64,000 bases of DNA. Source: Muricea muricata (Eukaryota; Cnidaria; Anthozoa; Malacalcyonacea; Plexauridae). The notes below the pieces were generated by a model. That model made no database searches. It was not told the DNA's origin and was given only the letters and a program-made list of their open reading frames with translations. The translations under genes were made by a program, and so were the position numbers. This document shows positions 1 to 8,512 of the stretch, piece by piece. Each line of letters starts with the position of its first letter. Position 1 is the stretch's first letter. The stretch lies in the NCBI GenBank assembly GCA_963855995.1, contig OY979718.1, positions 47,775,559 to 47,839,558 on the forward strand, read 5' to 3'.

Positions 1-221
1 ACAGGGTGCATAGAAATTCGCGCAATCATATAGTACAGCTATTTGCAGTGTAAACCAAGTTGTAAAACACAAGAAAAACCGTTTATCATATTAATTTTTG
101 ATTTGATAAAATACGCGTGTTCAAGTGGTTTTAAAACTTATAGGTCTGGTTTAAACTTGGAATTTCCGTCAAGAAATGCAGTCAAGCACTAGTAGTATAA
201 GGATAAATTAAAGAATATTCT

Positions 222-280
222 TTATGTAGTTACGTTTGAATGCTAATTGTTAAAATTGTTATTCAAACGTAGCTGCATAA
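222..280. repeat. Short hairpin (two 20-bp arms)
   Basis: Arms at 222-241 and 261-280 are inverted copies matching at 18 of 20 positions, with a 19-base AT-rich loop. No coding sequence is associated. It may be a tiny MITE or the tip of a larger decayed palindrome. Confidence 0.6.
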
Positions 281-324
281 GGCCGGTTCAGGTTTGAATT
301 TATGCACGTTGCACAGTAGACAAT

Positions 325-874
325 AGAAACCTTTAGCATTGCGTGTTTTTTTTGAACCGCGAACCTCAAGAAATCACGTGACCAGTCGTTGGCGTCGCGT
401 TTGACGTAAATTTCTGGCGTTTTCGACGGCAAAGTATAGGATTTCAGGTAAGTCGATTACCTCAACTTTTGTTTGCCTGAATATTGTTTTTTCTCGTGTA
501 TAGATATACATGTTGTCGGTATAAAGAAGAAAGTGTGTTCTTTCACTTGCAATATAATTTGGTGTTGTAAATATTGCTGTTTAGTTTGAAACTATCACAA
601 ACATCGAGCATCACTTACCATGAATGAAATTCAATATGGCGGCTGTTCTCAAAATTCAACCCTACAATGAGCGTTGCAAATAAAAAAAGTAAAACAATAT
701 AAACAATTGCAATACCTTTTTCCTGCCGCCATGTTTATTGCCCAAAATTCCGCTACACGTTTTGAAAAAAAACCGCTTTGCTAAAATGTTGCAACTTTGA
801 CGGAAAACGTCAAACGCGAAACTGCAGTTTGACGTTTGCGGTACCCCGCAAAAAACGCAATGCTAAAGGTCTCT
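325..874. mobile_element. Non-coding inverted-repeat element (MITE-like), about 550 bp
   Basis: The left end (AGAAACCTTTAGCATTGCG) is repeated in inverted form at the right end (CGCAATGCTAAAGGTCTCT). The similarity continues inward for about 100 bp with interruptions, including shared segments around CGCGTTTGACG. No open frame of note lies inside. A short AAT/AATAG match flanks both ends but is too short to fix the target-site duplication, so the transposon superfamily is not assigned. Confidence 0.6.
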
Positions 875-1509
875 AATAGTAACTCATTTCCTATTGTTTA
901 AAATGATTTAAAGCGAGGAAAATTGAAAGCCTAAAACGGGCCGTTAACATTGCAAAACCATGTTTCAGTGGTCTCTGGGGGCTCTGCACTATGCGCAGAA
1001 AAAGTGCGCAATGCGAAACTGAGGAGTTACCTTCGAAAGGCCATTAAATGACACTGGCTAAAGACCAAAAGATCAAAGACTATATTATGGTTTGTGCTCT
1101 CAAGACTGGCTTGCACATGCTTAACAAAAACAAGACACGATTTTGGTGGAGCCTACTCTATATATACGTTCTACCTGGCCTTATCGGAAACTCGATGTCT
1201 CGATAAAACAAGATAATAGAGAGGTTCAGAATTGACTTCCACTACCACTACTGCTACCTTATCCCGATATTTACGCAATCTGATTGGTCAGTTGGGCAGA
1301 CCAAGCTCTGAGTAAAAGCTTGAGAACACATTATACACATCATATACCAAGCTTACAAACTACACTGTTTACTAACATTAACATTTGCTATCACGTCAAA
1401 ATTTCTACTCAGAATTCAGTTTGATAGTGTAGATACACGTGATGTTCCAGTTCGATATTTGTATAAACTACATCAAGTAGACAAACTACTAAAGTATGCG
1501 GATGTCGGG

Positions 1510-1825
1510 TCGGTTAGTTTTGATCGGCGTTTGAAAGCGTATATTTAGCCATCCTGTTTGGATTGAATACGCATAGAAAGCGGACAGCCGTTCCGTTTGG
1601 ATCGAGTGCGCATAGAAACATTAATTCACATATATTTGATGGAGTACGCATGTTAAGACGCACGTTTACAATTACAATACAGCGAAGTTATCACTTGCCA
1701 GATCAGTCGTGATCAATGCGTATATGGTCATTTAGTTTTGATCGGGTACGCCTAGAAAGCGTATATACGGCATGCGTATCGCCGTTTCGTATGGATCCAG
1801 ACGCATAGAAAGCATATGGCGATCT
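1510..1825. repeat. Diverged tandem-like repeats with a GGATYGAGTACGCATAGAAAGCG-type core
   Basis: Five or six irregularly spaced copies of a 25-35 bp motif resembling TTTGGATCGAGTRCGCATAG followed by AAAGCG occur at about 1516, 1557, 1595, 1631, 1734 and 1788. Spacing is irregular (about 40 to 100 bp) and copies are diverged, so this is either an old minisatellite or the decayed terminal region of a mobile element. No coding sequence is supported here. Confidence 0.45.
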
Positions 1826-2027
1826 TTCAAGACTGTAGCTATCGATATTCCGGGCAGAAAACGAAGTTTTGATAAAGTCAATAAAGAGATTATAGCCCAG
1901 ACAACTATTTCAAATAGAGCCATATAAACACTATAGATGAACTGAAATTTGTGACTATATCGCAACCAGGTATATAATCTGACATAATAAGTGCTACTCT
2001 GGTTTTGTTAAATGAATGAAATGAAAT

Positions 2028-3026
2028 GTGTTTGAGGGCACTTATTACAAACAGGTTTTTGGAACAGCGATGGGCTCGCCGGTTTCGGCTGTCATTGCTA
2101 ATTTAGTAATGGAAGATATTGAACATAGAGCCCTAACAACGGCTCCGGTCAGCCCATCGTTCTGGAAGCGATTTGTTGATGATGTGATCTCTGCGGTTTC
2201 TCAAGATGAGATTGTTGTTCTTTTGCAACATTTGAATTCAATTGAGCCTTCTATACAGTTCACCGTAGAACGTGAGAAGTTGCCCTTTTTGGATACTTAT
2301 GTTAAGAGAACTACTGATGGGAAGTTGGAAACTGTTGTTTATCGTAAACCAACTCATACTGATAAATGTCTGTCATTTAACTCGCATCACCCGAGAAGCC
2401 ATAAAAGGTCTGTTGTTACAACTTTGTTTCAGAGAGCGGAGAATTTAACATCGAACAACGATGCTAGGGAAAACGAGTGTCAATATGTAACCAATATTCT
2501 GAAAGAAAACAATTATCCTAAGAGCAACTCTCCAGAGGGTGATTCCGCTGTGAAAGGTTTTGCAATAGTCCCGTACATTCAAGGGATTGCGGAACCAATC
2601 AGGAGAGTTCTTAATAATTGTGGTATCAAGGTTGCCCTGATACCCTTTCAGACATTGGGACATATTTTTGCGAAACCCAAGAATCGCGTTCCGACTGATC
2701 AGAAAACACATGCTGTATACTCTATACCATGCGGTGATTGCGAGAAAGTATATCTGGGTCAAACAAAACGCCAGTTTTGCACACGTCTGAAAGAACATCA
2801 AAGGGCCGTTTCTAATTTTAACAGCTCAAAATCAGCTTTGGCTGAACACGTGTGTGAAACAAGCCATAACATTGCGTGGGAAGACTCTAAAATCATCACC
2901 ACTAACAATCGTTATGGTCAAAGGCTTTGTTTGGAAGCCTGGCATATCAATGCCAGCCCTTGTGCCTTAAGTAGGGATGACGGAAGTCATTTACCACAAG
3001 AGTATTTACATCTTGTTGGTAGATGA
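2028..3026 (+). pseudogene. PLE polyprotein fragment: reverse transcriptase C-terminal half plus GIY-YIG endonuclease
   Basis: The open frame has 332 codons but begins with GTG and has no ATG at its start, because the element is truncated; a full PLE protein is usually well over twice this length. Visible RT motifs are FGTAMGSPVS (motif B type), RFVDDV (catalytic motif C, about residue 48) and KLPFLDTYV (motif D/E region, with YRKPTHTDK following). The C-terminal third contains YSIPCGDCEKVYLGQTKR and TRLKEHQRA, the GIY-YIG nuclease core with its preceding Cys pair, followed by AEHVCETSHNIAW. The encoded enzyme would nick target DNA and reverse transcribe from it. The frame has no internal stop, so truncation, not decay, is the main defect. 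Confidence 0.88.
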
Positions 3027-3071
3027 CGTCACCTTGACAGCATATAAGGTCGTGAGTTTCAACATCAGACA

Positions 3072-3114
3072 ACCCCTGATGAAGACACTAGACCGGAGTG
3101 TCGAAACGTTGGGT
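3072..3114 (+). ncRNA. Hammerhead-ribozyme-like motif of PLE type, helix III reduced
   Basis: Downstream of the PLE stop, CTGATGA (3076-3082) and GAAAC (3103-3107) flank a 5-bp helix II: GACAC (3084-3088) with GTGTC (3098-3102), loop of 9. ACCC immediately before CTGATGA can pair with GGGT (3111-3114) as helix I, putting the scissile site after GTT (3108-3110). Helix III would be only the self-complementary ACGT (3106-3109), too short to close in one molecule. Small hammerheads lacking a usable helix III, acting as dimers, are known from PLEs. One extra A (3083) between the core and helix II departs from the canonical core. Activity is inferred. Confidence 0.65.
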
Positions 3115-3650
3115 CGTGAATGTAATCTTTGTTCGGTGATTTCATTCATTTAACAAAACCAGAGTAGCACTTATTATGTCGGACTATAGATGGAGTTTAG
3201 ACAAAAATGTTATTGGAGCTAACGTTGCGTTGCTATTCGCAACATCTTCAGAGCATCATGAAATTATCTAATGTGTAGCTTCAATAAAATTTTTGTTTAA
3301 ACTTCATCTATAGTGTTTATATGGCTATTTACTATAATCTTTTTACAAAGCATGCGTTGCAACTTGCCAGTCCGTCGTGATCAAAAACAGGAAGTCGAAT
3401 GAGATGAGAAACTCGTGACTGTAGCCTGCGAATATTCGTAGGCTACAGAGGGCTACAGTATGTATACAGTATTCGCAAATTCGCAGGCTCAGGAGCTACT
3501 AATGATATAATAAGCTTAAAGTGGCCGCGGGGAAAAATAAGTCTTGCGCGAAAAAACAGACCGAAATTGGGACTCTAAATATAGCTTGAGTAATTAAAGG
3601 ATACTATTCAAGATCCGGTTACACTGGCCTTGACCTGATCATTTGAATAC

Positions 3651-3660
3651 AACCTTGATC
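3651..3660. repeat. Target-site duplication (left), AACCTTGATC
   Basis: The 10-mer immediately left of the foldback element is identical to 7168-7177 immediately right of it. A 9-11 bp duplication is typical of Mutator-like (MULE) insertions. Confidence 0.85.
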
Positions 3661-4974
3661 GGCCACTACTAAAAAGCGATACAGCGATACAACGATACAG
3701 CGATACACGGAGCCGGAGCCGGAGCCTGGAGCCGGAGCCACGCATAAATTATTCAAATTAATTAATTATTTAATAAATTATTGCTTTCAATCACCACAGA
3801 AGACATTAGTTATTATATTTTCGGGGGGGGGGGGGGGGGGCGCATATACTTAAGAATACCTATTATAAAGTTAAAATGCGAAGACTTAATTAAATAGATT
3901 TAAATTCTAGCATATGCAAAACAATAATTTGGTATATTTCTTTCCATACTATGTGGTTGACAATAATATTCATATAGATTGTGGGTCACTTCAGACATTC
4001 AGACTAACAGAAATTCCTCCAATGCCCTACGTCGATCGGTGCTTTGTATTTCACTGTTGACAGTAATAGGCCTCGATTCACTTTAATGTTAAGGTATTAT
4101 AGTCTGGTGGATTTCAAAATACGTAAAATACCAGCTTGACGAAAAAGCAAAAGACACGCGATAAGTAAAAAAGATGCGTAATAAAGATGCTTGACCCCGG
4201 ATTATTGACCCCCAACTCTTTATTATAGCCACCCAAAGTTGAATGCTCAAACGCGTGACACGGTGACACGTTCGCCCCAATAAATGAATGAGCCTTCTAG
4301 AATCTAGAAAACTGCAAACAAAGCTTAAATTGGCAGCAACGTTGAACATGGAAGGAAATAGTTGGCAGAATTTGATCGCTGTTCCAACAATAATGAGCAT
4401 GATATGATTGTAGCTTATGAGAACCATAGCTAAAAGTTACCAATGATAGAGCTTAATTACATGTTATTTTTTGCTACGTTAAGAGCATAATTGTGTTAGC
4501 GGTTGGACGCTGGTGAAATTTTTATATGGTTAGATATAAAGATATCGATATCAGTTATGATTATATGACATGTGATTAAATAAAATAGAACGCTGTAACA
4601 TGAACGGAGATATATTTATGCCCCCATAAAGTGGAAAAGACGGAGTCTGTTTAAAAGTCACTGCCAAGTCTGGGGAAACACTTTACAGACAGACTCCGTT
4701 TTTTCCACTTTTAAGACGGAGTCTGTTTAAAAATCACCGCCAAGTCTAGAAACACACTTTACAGAGAGACTCCGTACTCCGTACTCCGCACTCCGTCTTT
4801 TCCACCATGCCACGCGATAAGGCAATGCTGACTAACAAAGTCGAGGGTTTGATGAGTATTTCCTTCCCCTCCCTTAGGTGTTTTTATAAGCGCATCATAA
4901 GTCAACACCACATGCACAAAATGCAGCATGGTTATCTAAAATTTACACTTTTCACGATAAGGACGTTTGTCGTT
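3661..4974 (+). repeat. Left arm of foldback element
   Basis: It contains, from outside in: GATACAGC-type short repeats, GGAGCC repeats, an AT-rich stretch, a homopolymer G run at about 3823-3840 (17-18 G here, shorter in the mirrored copies), and a hairpin module rich in GACGGAGTC at about 4618-4807. The difference in G-run length between arms is the main visible mismatch. Confidence 0.85.
4618..4809. repeat. GGAGTC hairpin module inside the left foldback arm (mirrored at about 6032-6225)
   Basis: The module opens with GTGGAAAAGACGGAGTCTG and closes with CCGTCTTTTCCACCATGCC, an inverted pair, with an internal repeat of the same palindrome. The same words build the free-standing 390-bp MITE at 59071-59460 (ends GACATGGTGGAAAAGAC and GTCTTTTCCACTATGCC). 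This module therefore appears to be a related MITE captured inside the foldback arm before the arm was duplicated. Confidence 0.65.
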
Positions 4975-5394
4975 TAAGCGAAAGAAATAATTAATTATAA
5001 ATTAGCCTTCGTGAGTGACGCTTGCGTGCTAAAGAATGCCATTGTGGGGAAACGCATATCATATTCGTGAAACGTTGTGGCAAACATATTTTGTGAGCGT
5101 GCGCACACTTTAATAAGAGGCACGACCACGACCTAGCGTGCTGGTAAAAGTTGAGAAGTCGCCTGTATATATGTAGTCAGTACACTGTACATGAATGAAT
5201 TACACTTGTACTCACAAAGCAAATTTACGAGTTTATGAAAATAACAGCAAGGAAAACACATATAATTTTTAACATCATATTGGGTTGTATATATAACTCC
5301 AGTTAATATTCTTGCGTTTAGAATTTAAAGCCATGATTGCTAAGTAAGTGAACGTGGGCCGGTTCGAAGTATGGTATCATATCATGGGGGACAA

Positions 5395-5870
5395 ACAAAC
5401 CCTCGACTTTATTAGTCAGCATTGCCTTATCGCGTGTCTTTTGCTTTTTCATCAAGCTGGCATTTTACGTATTTTGAAATCCACCAGACTATAATACCTT
5501 AAAGAATTTACACTTGAATTAATGTAACATTAAAGTGAATATCCACAGTTGCTCTTTTCACACCACGACTTCGTGCGAAGCCTATTACTGTCAACAGTGA
5601 AATACAAAGCGCCGATCGACGTAGGGCATTGGACGAATTAATATTTCTGTTAGTCTGAATGTCTGAAGTGACCCACGTCCCACAATCTATATGAATATTA
5701 TTGTCAACCACCTAGTATGGGAAGAAATATACCAAATTATTGTTTTGCATATGCTAGCATTTAAATCTATTTAATTAAGTCTTCGCATTTTAACTTTATA
5801 ATAGGTATTCTTAAGTATATGCGCCCCCCCCCCCGAAAATATAATTACTAATGTCTTCTGTGGTGAAAAC
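5395..5870 (+). repeat. Third, diverged copy of foldback arm sequence within the spacer
   Basis: This stretch runs in the same orientation as the right arm (about 6680-7045) and repeats it with small indels: for example GTCAGCATTGCCTTATCGCG, GACTATAATACCTTA, ACTGTCAACAGTGAAATACA and ATTCTTAAGTATATGCG all recur in order, ending in the homopolymer C run at about 5824. It differs by short insertions such as the AAGAATTTACACTTG block near 5504. The three copies show that arm modules have been shuffled within the element. Confidence 0.75.
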
Positions 5871-7167
5871 GACAAACGTCCTTATCGTGAAAAGTGTAAA
5901 TTTTAGATAACCATGCTGCATTTTGTGCATGTGGTGTTGACTTATGATGCGCTTATAAAAACACCTAAGGGAGGGGAAGGAAATACTCATCAAACCCTCG
6001 ACTTTGTTAGTCAGCATTGCCTTATCGCGTGGCATGGTGGAAAAGACGGAGTGCGGAGTACGGAGTACGGAGTCTCTCTGTAAAGTGTGTTTCTAGACTT
6101 GGCGGTGATTTTTAAACAGACTCCGTCTTAAAAGTGGAAAAAACGGAGTCTGTCTGTAAAGTGTTTCCCCAGACTTGGCAGTGACTTTTAAACAGACTCC
6201 GTCTTTTCCACTTTATGGGGGCATAAATATATCTCCGTTCATGTTACAGCGTTCTATTTTATTTAATCACATGTCATATAATCATAACTGATATCGATAT
6301 CTTTATATCTAACCATATAAAAATTTCACCAGCGTCCAACCGCTAACACAATTATGCTCTTAACGTAGCAAAAAATAACATGTAATTAAGCTCTATCATT
6401 GGTAACTTTTAGCTATGGTTCTCATAAGCTACAATCATATCATGCTCATTATTGTTGGAACAGCGATCAAATTTTGCCAACTATTTCCTTCCATGTTCAA
6501 CGTTGCTGCCAATTTAAGCTTTGTTTGCAGTTTTCTAGATTCTAGAAGGCTCATTCATTTATTGGGGCGAACGTGTCACCGTGTCACGCGTTTGAGCATT
6601 CAACTTTGGGTGGCTATAATAAAGAGTTGGGGGTCAATAATCCGGGGTCAAGCATCTTTATTACGCATCTTTTTTACTTATCGCGTGTCTTTTGCTTTTT
6701 CGTCAAGCTGGTATTTTACGTATTTTGAAATCCACCAGACTATAATACCTTAACATTAAAGTGAATCGAGGCCTATTACTGTCAACAGTGAAATACAAAG
6801 CACCGATCGACGTAGGGCATTGGAGGAATTTCTGTTAGTCTGAATGTCTGAAGTGACCCACAATCTATATGAATATTATTGTCAACCACATAGTATGGAA
6901 AGAAATATACCAAATTATTGTTTTGCATATGCTAGCATTTAAATCTATTTAATTAAGTCTTCGCATTTTAACTTTATAATAGGTATTCTTAAGTATATGC
7001 GCCCCCCCCCCGAAAATATAATAACTAATGTCTTCTGTGGTGATTGAAAGCAATAATTTATTAAATAATTAATTAATTTGAATAATTTATGCGTGGCTCC
7101 GGCTCCAGGCTCCGGCTCCGTGTATCGCTGTATCGTTGTATCGCTGTATCGCTTTTTAGTAGTGGCC
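5867..7167 (-). repeat. Right arm of foldback element
   Basis: Reverse complement of 3661-4974, near-identical apart from homopolymer length. It ends in CGCTTTTTAGTAGTGGCC directly before the TSD copy at 7168. Confidence 0.85.
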
Positions 7168-7177
7168 AACCTTGATC
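7168..7177. repeat. Target-site duplication (right), AACCTTGATC
   Basis: Identical to 3651-3660 on the other side of the foldback element. Confidence 0.85.
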
Positions 7178-7295
7178 AACAATTGTTTGGTGTCGTGATA
7201 AACAATTTTACACATTTTTGAAAACATTTCTACGAGCTTTATTTGAATATAATTACACTGAATACTATTCACTAATCATATTTTCTCCTAAGTTA

Positions 7296-7301
7296 TTTAT
7301 T
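7296..7301 (-). promoter_or_regulatory. Candidate poly(A) signal for the NPC2-like gene
   Basis: AATAAA on the minus strand lies about 80 bases past the stop of the ML-domain gene, a usual position for 3' end formation. Confidence 0.45.
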
Positions 7302-7378
7302 TGTGTGATTATATGAACACAATACTTCAACCGACTATGTTCTGTTCTAGAATTCTCTGGTTGTCGTCATTCTTATCC

Positions 7379-7867
7379 TCATACTTGTAAATTATTGCCA
7401 TCTTCAATTTTACCAAGAAATTTCAGGCACATGTAACTTGTTGATGACCCACTGGAAGGTTTAATTTCAAACACCGCCACTAAGTCAGTGGTTGGCGCTA
7501 ATGATGGCACTTTCAAGTCAATGGTCAGGACTTCATTTGCTTCAGCTGCCATAGGACAAGTGAGATTGTGACGCGAACATATATTAGGATCATCAAATGG
7601 GAATGGCAACTTCACGCTTCCTATGATTGCATGTAGAACAATTGTACCATTGGTAATTTTTTCTTCTGTGGTAAAACTGATTTTGCCGTAGTATGTATGG
7701 CCTTTAAAGAATATGCAAGGTTCAGGTACGCCTTCCTCACAATCGAGGTCCAAATTTGTCACAGTAACCGCCGTTGATCCACAGTCTGAAAATGGTACGG
7801 TGATTGCTTTCACGTAAACTCCAATACAAAAAACGAAGAACATCAAAACCACGCAAGAACGAGACAT
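7379..7867 (-). CDS. NPC2: NPC2-like sterol/lipid carrier (ML domain), single exon
   Basis: The predicted protein has 162 residues, starting at the ATG at 7867 (an upstream in-frame ATG at 7954 would add 29 residues and displace the signal peptide, so the inner start is preferred). A hydrophobic signal peptide (CVVLMFFVFCIGVYVKA) is followed by an ML domain: FSDCGSTA near the mature N-terminus, CEEGVPEPCIFFKGHTY, VPFPF-like LPFPFDDP, a paired CSRHNLTCP, and the closing CLKF. The six expected disulphide cysteines of the family can be placed. Family members bind cholesterol or other lipids in the lysosome lumen or outside the cell; NPC2 hands sterol to NPC1. Length and cysteine pattern fit NPC2, though a paralogous ML-domain secreted protein is possible. 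No intron interrupts the coding region, unusual beside the intron-rich neighbours. Two NxT sequons (NGT, NLT) are visible. Confidence 0.85.
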   Translation of the reverse strand: MSRSCVVLMFFVFCIGVYVKAITVPFSDCGSTAVTVTNLDLDCEEGVPEPCIFFKGHTYYGKISFTTEEKITNGTIVLHAIIGSVKLPFPFDDPNICSRHNLTCPMAAEANEVLTIDLKVPSLAPTTDLVAVFEIKPSSGSSTSYMCLKFLGKIEDGNNLQV

Positions 7868-8273
7868 CCTGAAAGTGTTTGTTACGCTTGCGGCTTGTCC
7901 TACTGCGTACCGAGAAATGAGCTTGCAAGTAAAAGGAATACAGGATAGTTTCACTGACCTTTGATTTGCCTTTGATCACGCCACTCGTGACGTAAATAGA
8001 AATGCAAATATTATGCGCCATGTACAATGTGCTACTATACAAATAGTCAAGTACTAATAAATATGAGTACCCATATGTGACTCAGACATGTAAACTCAGT
8101 GTGAGTGCGCAAGGGATGATGGATTATTGCTTATTTTTACCTCTAAACTCAGAATTATTTCTTTCAAACAGCTTCGAGGACACATAGGAAACTTACGAAG
8201 GCAAATTTACTTACCGAGTATCAGCGCCTTAAAAAACAGTAATCGATCATCCCTTGACCCTTGCGCGTTCATA

Positions 8274-8512
8274 CACAGCAAAAAACGCACAACCTGTTCT
8301 GGCCTGATGAAAACAGCATTGAACAATGTTGTGCTGCCTACATTGTTCAAGGTTGTCAACAATACTGAACAAGTTGATGAGCCTGAATTAGCCTGCAATC
8401 AGGTATAACAATGTTGAACAATGTTGATGACAACCTTGAACAATATTGGCAGCAAAACATTGTTCAATGCTGTTTTCAACAGGCCAGAACAGGTTGTGCG
8501 TTTTTTGCTGTG
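8274..8512. mobile_element. 239-bp palindromic MITE
   Basis: The first 33 bp, starting CACAGCAAAAAACGCACAAC, are repeated exactly inverted at the right end, and the palindrome continues inward through AACATTGTTCAATGC-like words. Short frames on both strands (for example 8207-8398 minus and 8127-8408 plus) are mirror artefacts of it. A related, diverged member lies at 34882-35533. No clean TSD is visible; the CA...TG ends would suit a hAT-like origin, but this is inference. Confidence 0.75.

Larger units (their letters stand above)
1981..3182 (+). mobile_element. 5'-truncated Penelope-like retroelement (PLE)
   Basis: The element carries the C-terminal part of a reverse transcriptase and a GIY-YIG endonuclease in one frame (2028-3026), a hammerhead-like motif after the stop, and a perfect 42-bp inverted repeat bounding the insertion: 1981-2022 is the exact reverse complement of 3139-3180. 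Such inverted tail copies, 5' truncation and an RT plus GIY-YIG protein are known hallmarks of canonical Penelope elements. The N-terminal part of RT is missing, so this copy cannot be autonomous. Confidence 0.88.
1891..3350. repeat. Inverted flanks surrounding the Penelope-like insertion
   Basis: Sequence at about 1891-1937 (containing AGCCATATAAACACTATAG) recurs inverted at about 3303-3350 (CTATAGTGTTTATATGGCT). Just inside the right flank, 3184-3312 is itself a 129-bp palindrome with arms starting CTATAGATGGAGTTTAGAC. The retroelement at 1981-3182 therefore appears to lie within, or to have joined to, an older palindromic element. Confidence 0.55.
3661..7167. mobile_element. 3.5-kb foldback DNA element with ~1.3-kb inverted arms and 10-bp TSD
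   Basis: The ends GGCCACTACTAAAAAGCG and CGCTTTTTAGTAGTGGCC are exact inverted copies, and the arms 3661-4974 and about 5867-7167 match nearly base for base: the longest frame in the left arm (4089-4427, minus) and its mirror in the right arm (6415-6753, plus) encode the identical 112-residue string, so they are repeat shadows and not genes. The 10-bp TSD AACCTTGATC flanks both ends. No transposase is recognisable, so this is non-autonomous; TSD length and long arms suggest a MULE/foldback class. The spacer (4975-5866) is not unique: 5395-5870 is a diverged third copy of arm sequence. Confidence 0.85.

Noticed and set aside
4089-4427. 112-residue frame identical to the frame at 6415-6753 on the other strand
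   Set aside because: Identity is due to the inverted arms of the foldback element; no domain, no start context.
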